From positions 1,180,214 to 1,244,213 of the forward strand of contig NZ_BMHD01000001.1 in assembly GCF_014640535.1 (NCBI RefSeq): 64,000 bases of DNA, read 5' to 3'. Below, piece by piece: positions 59,602 through 64,000 of the stretch (position 1 is its first letter; every line of letters starts with the position of its first letter). The notes below the pieces were generated by a model. It had not been told where the DNA came from. It did no database searches and worked only from the letters and a program-made list of their open reading frames with translations. A program made the translations under genes and the position numbers. This DNA is from Cnuibacter physcomitrellae (lineage in GTDB: Bacteria; Actinomycetota; Actinomycetes; Actinomycetales; Microbacteriaceae).

Positions 59602-60627
59602 ATGAAGAAGGTCCTCGTCACCGGCTCCGCCGGATTCATCGGCGGCTACATCGTCGAAGAGCTGCTCGCCAAGGGCTACCAGGTCGTCGGCGTCGACAAC
59701 TACTCGAAGTACGGCCCGGTGAAGAAGTCCTACGACGACGACCCGAACTACGAGCTCGTGGTCGGCGACGTCCAGGACGTCGAGCTCATGACCAAGCTCC
59801 TCGCGGACGTCGACCACTTCATCGCGGGCGCCGCGCTCATCGGCGGGATCTCCTACTTCCACACCTACGCCTACGACCTGCTGGCGCAGAACGAGCGCAT
59901 CATCGCCTCGAGCGTCGACGCCGCGATCGCCGCCCACAAGTCCGGTCGCCTGGAGAAGGTCACCTACATGTCGAGCTCGATGGTGTTCGAGTCGACCGAC
60001 CGGTGGCCGTCGAAGGAGGGCGACGAGCGCGAGGTGCCGCCGCCGCTGTCGTCCTACGGCTTCCAGAAGCTCGCGGTCGAGTACTTCGCGCGCGCCGCGT
60101 GGGACCAGTACAAGCTGCCCTACACGATCCTCCGCCCCTTCAACTGCGTGGGCATCGGCGAGAGCCGCGCCCTGGGCGACGTCGAGATCGACTCGGGCAA
60201 CGTGAAGCTCGCCATGAGCCACGTGGTCCCCGACCTCGTGCAGAAGGTCCTCAAGGGCCAGGACCCGCTCCACATCCTCGGGTCCGGCGAGCAGGTCCGC
60301 CACTACACCTACGGCGGCGACCTGGCGCGCGGCATCGTGCTCTCGCTCGACCACCCCGCCGCGCTCAACAACGACTTCAACATCTCCACCGCCGAGGGCC
60401 ACTCGGTGAAGGAGCTGGCCGAGGTCATCTGGCGCAAGATCAAGGGCCCCGACGTGCCGCTCAACCTCGTCAGCGACCCCGGCTTCGAGTACGACGTCGC
60501 CAAGCGCGTCCCGGACGTCAGCAAGGCCAAGGAGCTCCTGGGCTTCGAGGCGACGACGTCGCTCGAGACCATGCTCGACGAGGTCATCCCGTGGATCGAG
60601 AACGCCGTCGCCGACGGCACGATCTGA
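59602..60627 (+). CDS. NAD-dependent epimerase/dehydratase (extended SDR)
   Basis: 341 residues. GSAGFIGG NAD loop (residues 8-15), MSSSMVFE, catalytic Tyr152 and Lys156 (SYGFQK) and a C-terminal substrate domain (GSGEQVRHYTYGGDLARGI). The family includes UDP-glucuronate and UDP-GlcNAc 4-epimerases; the exact sugar is undecided. Context (dehydrogenase two genes upstream) suggests a uronate donor. GGAGAGGAAC lies about 12 nt before the ATG. 29 nt after the glycosyltransferase stop, so same operon. Confidence 0.88.
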   Translation: MKKVLVTGSAGFIGGYIVEELLAKGYQVVGVDNYSKYGPVKKSYDDDPNYELVVGDVQDVELMTKLLADVDHFIAGAALIGGISYFHTYAYDLLAQNERIIASSVDAAIAAHKSGRLEKVTYMSSSMVFESTDRWPSKEGDEREVPPPLSSYGFQKLAVEYFARAAWDQYKLPYTILRPFNCVGIGESRALGDVEIDSGNVKLAMSHVVPDLVQKVLKGQDPLHILGSGEQVRHYTYGGDLARGIVLSLDHPAALNNDFNISTAEGHSVKELAEVIWRKIKGPDVPLNLVSDPGFEYDVAKRVPDVSKAKELLGFEATTSLETMLDEVIPWIENAVADGTI

Positions 60628-60658
60628 GCAGGCGGCGGATCCCGCAGCGGAGGCACGG

Positions 60659-61969
60659 ATGAAGCGGCTGCCCCTCCTGTTCCACCTGGCCTCACTCGGT
60701 GCGGCGTTCGCGCTGATCATGTACCTGGGTCGGGCCCAGTGGTTCTTCTACGACGAGTGGCTCTTCATCTCCCTCCGGGCGACCGACTGGATCACACCGC
60801 ATCTCGGGCACTGGAGCACCATCCCGATGCTCCTGACCCAGGGGCTGGTCCGCACCATCGGGCTCGATCAGTACTGGCCGTACCTCGCGCTGGCCGTGCT
60901 GGCGCACCTGGCCCTGGCGCACCTCCTCTGGCGCGCGATGAACCGCCTCGGCGTGCGCCCGTGGCTGTCCACTCTCATGGCGGCGGTGTTCCTCTTCTAC
61001 GGTGCGGGCTCGGAGAACCTCTTCTGGGCGTTCCAGGTCGGGTTCGTGGGCGCCATCGCGCTCGGCGCCCTCACGCTCCTGCTCGCCGATCGGCTGACCC
61101 GCGAGAACTACCTCCGATGGCTCGCGCCCTTGAGCCTCATCTCGATCGTCAGCCTGATGTTCGCGGGCACCGCGCTGGCGATGATCGCGGGGCTCGCGAT
61201 CATCGCGTTCCGCCGCGTCGGCCTGTGGCGCGCCGCGCTCCTGGTGGCCGTACCCGGCGCCGTGTACTCCGTCTGGTACGTGTGGGTCAAGACGCACCCG
61301 ATCTACTTCATGCCCTCCGACTGGCAACCGCGCTCGATCTCCGAGCTGCTGCTCGCCGTGCCGCTGTACGCGCTCAACATGATCCAGGTCGCGCTCAGCT
61401 CGCTCACCCCGGTGCAGTACGTGGGCATCGTCCTGGGCGTGGCGCTCCTCGTGTTCGCCCTCGTGAGGTTCCGCAGGATCTGGCGGGACCAGCCCCTGGC
61501 CTTCGCGTTCGCCTTCGCCGGGATCGTCTTCGCGCTCCTGACCGGCTTCTCGCGCCTCAATCTCTCCTTCGAGGCGTCGGGGTCGAGTCGCTACATCTAC
61601 TTCGCCTTCGCCATGCTCGTCCCCCTCATCGCCGTCGGGCTCGACACCGTCCTGCGGGGCCGGATCCTGGCGGCCGTCGGAGCCACTCTGCTGGCGGGGT
61701 CGATCGTGTGGGGTGTGTGGGGCATGCGGATCTCGGCCGATGCGCAGTCGCGCAATGAGCTGCACACGAGGGAGGTCCTCTTCGCCGCCGCGGCGATCCG
61801 GGAGGAGCACCCCGATCTCGTCGACGAGAAGGCCGAGCCCGAGCCCAACTACGCGCCGCTGTTCACGCTCGGCGAGCTCGGTGAGCTGGTGGACGCCGGA
61901 TACCTCCACATCGGACCGTACGACGACGAGGCGTACCGCGAGGCCTGGCACAACATCGTCGAGAAGTGA
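60659..61969 (+). CDS. Multi-pass membrane protein, GT-C-like
   Basis: 436 residues with about 10-11 membrane segments and a C-terminal extracytoplasmic or cytoplasmic tail of about 70 residues (EVLFAAAAIREEHPDLVDEKAEPEPNYAPL in part). The first loop has GRAQWFFYDEWLFISLRATDW, where YDEW is the likely catalytic or metal-binding acid pair of GT-C transferases. 31 nt after the epimerase stop. It may transfer the lipid-linked sugar made by the three genes before it; unproven. Confidence 0.78.
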   Translation: MKRLPLLFHLASLGAAFALIMYLGRAQWFFYDEWLFISLRATDWITPHLGHWSTIPMLLTQGLVRTIGLDQYWPYLALAVLAHLALAHLLWRAMNRLGVRPWLSTLMAAVFLFYGAGSENLFWAFQVGFVGAIALGALTLLLADRLTRENYLRWLAPLSLISIVSLMFAGTALAMIAGLAIIAFRRVGLWRAALLVAVPGAVYSVWYVWVKTHPIYFMPSDWQPRSISELLLAVPLYALNMIQVALSSLTPVQYVGIVLGVALLVFALVRFRRIWRDQPLAFAFAFAGIVFALLTGFSRLNLSFEASGSSRYIYFAFAMLVPLIAVGLDTVLRGRILAAVGATLLAGSIVWGVWGMRISADAQSRNELHTREVLFAAAAIREEHPDLVDEKAEPEPNYAPLFTLGELGELVDAGYLHIGPYDDEAYREAWHNIVEK

Positions 61970-61984
61970 GCCGGCGGCAGGCGG

Positions 61985-64000
61985 TCAGGGAACGACGACC
62001 GTCCGACAGCCGAGGTTCGCTCCGTCGAAGGTCGCGGTGACGCAGACCTGGTGCGATCCCGGCGAGGCCGCGATCACCCCGTCGATCCCGTGGTTCGGTC
62101 CGACGCCCGGGAAGTAGGAGTCGATCCACGACAGCGGCTTGTCGGCCGCGAGCGGTCCGCCCGCGCCGTCGACGAACACCCAGACGTACGTGGTCTCGGT
62201 CGTCGCCCGGTTGACCGCCCAGCCCTGGACGCGGACGCCGCCCTTCACCCCGGTCACCGAGTCGATGCTCGCGGCGCCCGTCGACGGCACGTTCACCGTG
62301 CGGCAGCCCAGGTCCTGGCCGTCGTGGGTCGCCCGCACGCACACCGTGTGGTTGCCGACCGTGGCGGGGATGTCGATGAGGAACCCGTGGTTCGGTCCGA
62401 CACCGGGGAAGTAGTTGTTGATCCAGTCCAGCGGCCGATTGGCGGCGTACGGGCCGCCGACGCCGTCCACCGTCACCCAGACGTACGTCGTCGCCGTGGA
62501 CAGACGGTCGACCGCCCACCCGCTGAGCGTGATCTTCCGGTCGGAGGTGGTCACGGAGTCGAGGCTGGCCGCCCCGCTCGTGGGGACGTCGACGGTCTTG
62601 CAGCCGTAGGAGACGTTCTCCTGCGTGCCGACGATGCAGACCTGGTGGGTGCCCGCCGAGGCGCGGAACGAGCCGGAGAAGCCGTGATTGGCGCCCTTGC
62701 CGAACATCCCGTCGATCCAGTTCAGGGGCTGGTTGGCGGCGAGCGGCCCGCCGACGCCGTCGATGAAGACCCAGACGTACGTCGACTTGGTGCTGGTCCG
62801 ATCCATCGACCAGCCGCTCACCGTGACCGTGCCCATCGTCGCCGTGACGGTGTCGAAGGAGCCGATCTCGTTGTGCGGGACCGTGACGGTCTGGCAGCCG
62901 TAGTCGGTCTGCAGGCTCGTCCCGATGACGCAGACCCGGTGGTCGCCAGGGGATGCGGGCAGGGTGGCGGAGAAGCCGTGGTTCTTGCCCAGTCCCGGAT
63001 AGGCCGCGGCCGCGGTGTCGGAGGGCTGGTTGGCCGCGTACGGTCCCCCGTTGCCGTCGACGGTGATCCAGACGTAGGTGGACTCGCTCTTGCGCTGGTC
63101 GAGGCTGTACCCCTTGACGGTGATGCCTCCCACGATGCCCGTGGCGCTCTCGACCTTGCCCGCCTCGTAGGGCGGCACCGTCACGACCTTGCAGGCGAGC
63201 AGGATCGAGTCGACGCCGTAGACGCAGACCTCGCGGATGCCGGGGTCGGCCGGGATGGTCAGGTCGAACCCGTGGGTGGTGCCGGTGCCGGGGTACGCCT
63301 GCCCGGTCCAGGGCAGGTCGATGTTCACCGGCTGAGGACCGCCCGCGCCGTCCTTGACGCTCACCCAGAGGTAGACGGGAGCGGACGAGGTCTTGTTGAC
63401 GGCCCAGCCCGAGATGTGGATCCCCCGCGGCGTCCCCTCCGCCACGTCGAGGTAGCCGGCGGCCCTGGCGTTCGACGGGACCGTCACCACCTTGCAGCCC
63501 AGGTCGATGCCACCCTGCTTGACGACGCAGACGGTGTGCCTGCCGGGGCTCGCGCCGAGGATCGAGGTGAACCCGTGATTGGCGCTCTTGCCGGGGAACA
63601 TCGCCGAGATCCAGTCGAGGCGGTAGTCGGCCGTGATCGTCGCAGCGAGGTTGCCGTCGATCGAGACGTTGAGGGTCTGGGTCGCGTCGGTCGCGGAGTC
63701 GACCGCCCAGCCGGTCACCTGCACCCCGCCCGCGACGGGGTACGCGTTGTCGTAGGAGCCGTACTTGTTGTTGCTCGACCGGGGGTCGCCGAACCAGTCG
63801 GTGTAGAGCCGCCAGAAGTTGCGGTTGCCGTAGGAGGAGCAGCCGTCGGTCTGGCCGCCGTACACGTTCGACATCGCCGTGGCGTTGGGCTGGTAGGGCG
63901 TGTAGTAGTACAGCCCCGCCGTGGCCTTGTTCTTGATGAGGACGGGGCCGGAGCCGCAGGCCGCGTTCGGGTTGTACAGGATGTTGGAGGTGCGGCCGAC
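61985..64000 (-). CDS. Secreted repeat protein, 5' end beyond the window
   Basis: 671 codons visible; the frame stays open across the right edge. The N-terminal visible part (VGRTSNILYNPNAACGSG ... NKATAGLYYYTPYQPNA ... NRNFWRLYTDWFGD) resembles a domain of actinobacterial secreted hemagglutinin- or hydrolase-like proteins. Then six repeats of about 98 residues, each with the pattern V.GWA.D, YVWV.VDG, (Y)PG.G.NHGF and a Cys pair C-x10/11-C before TVxVP, which suggests one disulfide per beta-sandwich module. No sortase motif or TM follows the last repeat. Function unknown; adhesion or wall binding is inference. Confidence 0.8.
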   Translation of the reverse strand, partial: VGRTSNILYNPNAACGSGPVLIKNKATAGLYYYTPYQPNATAMSNVYGGQTDGCSSYGNRNFWRLYTDWFGDPRSSNNKYGSYDNAYPVAGGVQVTGWAVDSATDATQTLNVSIDGNLAATITADYRLDWISAMFPGKSANHGFTSILGASPGRHTVCVVKQGGIDLGCKVVTVPSNARAAGYLDVAEGTPRGIHISGWAVNKTSSAPVYLWVSVKDGAGGPQPVNIDLPWTGQAYPGTGTTHGFDLTIPADPGIREVCVYGVDSILLACKVVTVPPYEAGKVESATGIVGGITVKGYSLDQRKSESTYVWITVDGNGGPYAANQPSDTAAAAYPGLGKNHGFSATLPASPGDHRVCVIGTSLQTDYGCQTVTVPHNEIGSFDTVTATMGTVTVSGWSMDRTSTKSTYVWVFIDGVGGPLAANQPLNWIDGMFGKGANHGFSGSFRASAGTHQVCIVGTQENVSYGCKTVDVPTSGAASLDSVTTSDRKITLSGWAVDRLSTATTYVWVTVDGVGGPYAANRPLDWINNYFPGVGPNHGFLIDIPATVGNHTVCVRATHDGQDLGCRTVNVPSTGAASIDSVTGVKGGVRVQGWAVNRATTETTYVWVFVDGAGGPLAADKPLSWIDSYFPGVGPNHGIDGVIAASPGSHQVCVTATFDGANLGCRTVVVP

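Overview
The window looks like a chromosomal segment of a high-GC actinobacterium, most probably a member of Microbacteriaceae (order Micrococcales). G+C is about 70 % in most coding stretches. There are two WhiB-family proteins, an MtrA/MtrB/LpqB system, a PdtaS-type histidine kinase, a SecA without the C-terminal zinc motif, and DUF3499, DUF5719 and Rv3235-like proteins. No mycolate genes are visible. The family-level assignment is inference; no database search was possible. Many starts carry a TAnnnT-like -10 box only 6-8 nt upstream, so leaderless transcription seems common.

Layout. 1-5039: branched-chain amino-acid operon ilvD-ilvB-ilvN-ilvC on the minus strand (ilvC runs off the window). 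5105-7449: trehalose operon otsA-otsB. 7533-15673: housekeeping and stress genes: a small membrane protein, an MscS-type channel, an unknown protein, a glucose-6-phosphate-dehydrogenase-like enzyme, a large LuxR/MalT-type ATPase regulator, tRNA-Lys(CTT), a Bcp peroxiredoxin and a four-helix membrane protein. 15876-28100: whiB1, an intergenic repeat block, pdtaS, an Rv3235-like gene, secA, hpf, comF, lpqB, mtrB and mtrA. 28251-35896: a membrane/MoxR block (Pro/Tyr/Gln-rich membrane protein, DUF4129, DUF4350, MoxR ATPase, DUF58, SpoIIM, RDD). 35979-46144: ahcY, DUF3499, a zincin-like protein, DUF5719, a 1179-residue membrane glycosyltransferase, whiB2, a GlxA-type regulator and manA. 46317-47495: acyl-CoA dehydrogenase. 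47540-61969: a surface-glycan locus with five GT2 glycosyltransferases, a polymerase/ligase-like protein, a flippase-like protein, DUF2304, GtrA, three large multi-pass membrane proteins, a nucleotide-sugar dehydrogenase and an NAD-dependent epimerase. 61985-64000: the C-terminal part of a secreted protein with six roughly 98-residue repeats.

How the genes work together. From memory, the gene order whiB1-pdtaS ... secA-hpf-comF-lpqB-mtrB-mtrA ... ahcY-DUF3499-zincin ... whiB2 ... manA matches a conserved actinobacterial backbone for envelope homeostasis, secretion, redox sensing and division. The right-hand 16 kb would supply nucleotide sugars, transferases and export for a cell-surface polysaccharide and ends in a probable secreted surface protein.

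The least explained items are: (i) a 151-bp, three-copy tandem repeat downstream of whiB1 carrying nine TCCGGA palindromes; (ii) a perfect 34-bp inverted repeat just beyond the pdtaS stop; (iii) a 20-bp dyad motif present at both ends of the LuxR regulator gene and again upstream of the Rv3235-like gene; (iv) an ilvD whose 3' fifth has clearly different base and codon use. No CRISPR array, insertion sequence, prophage or rRNA was seen.
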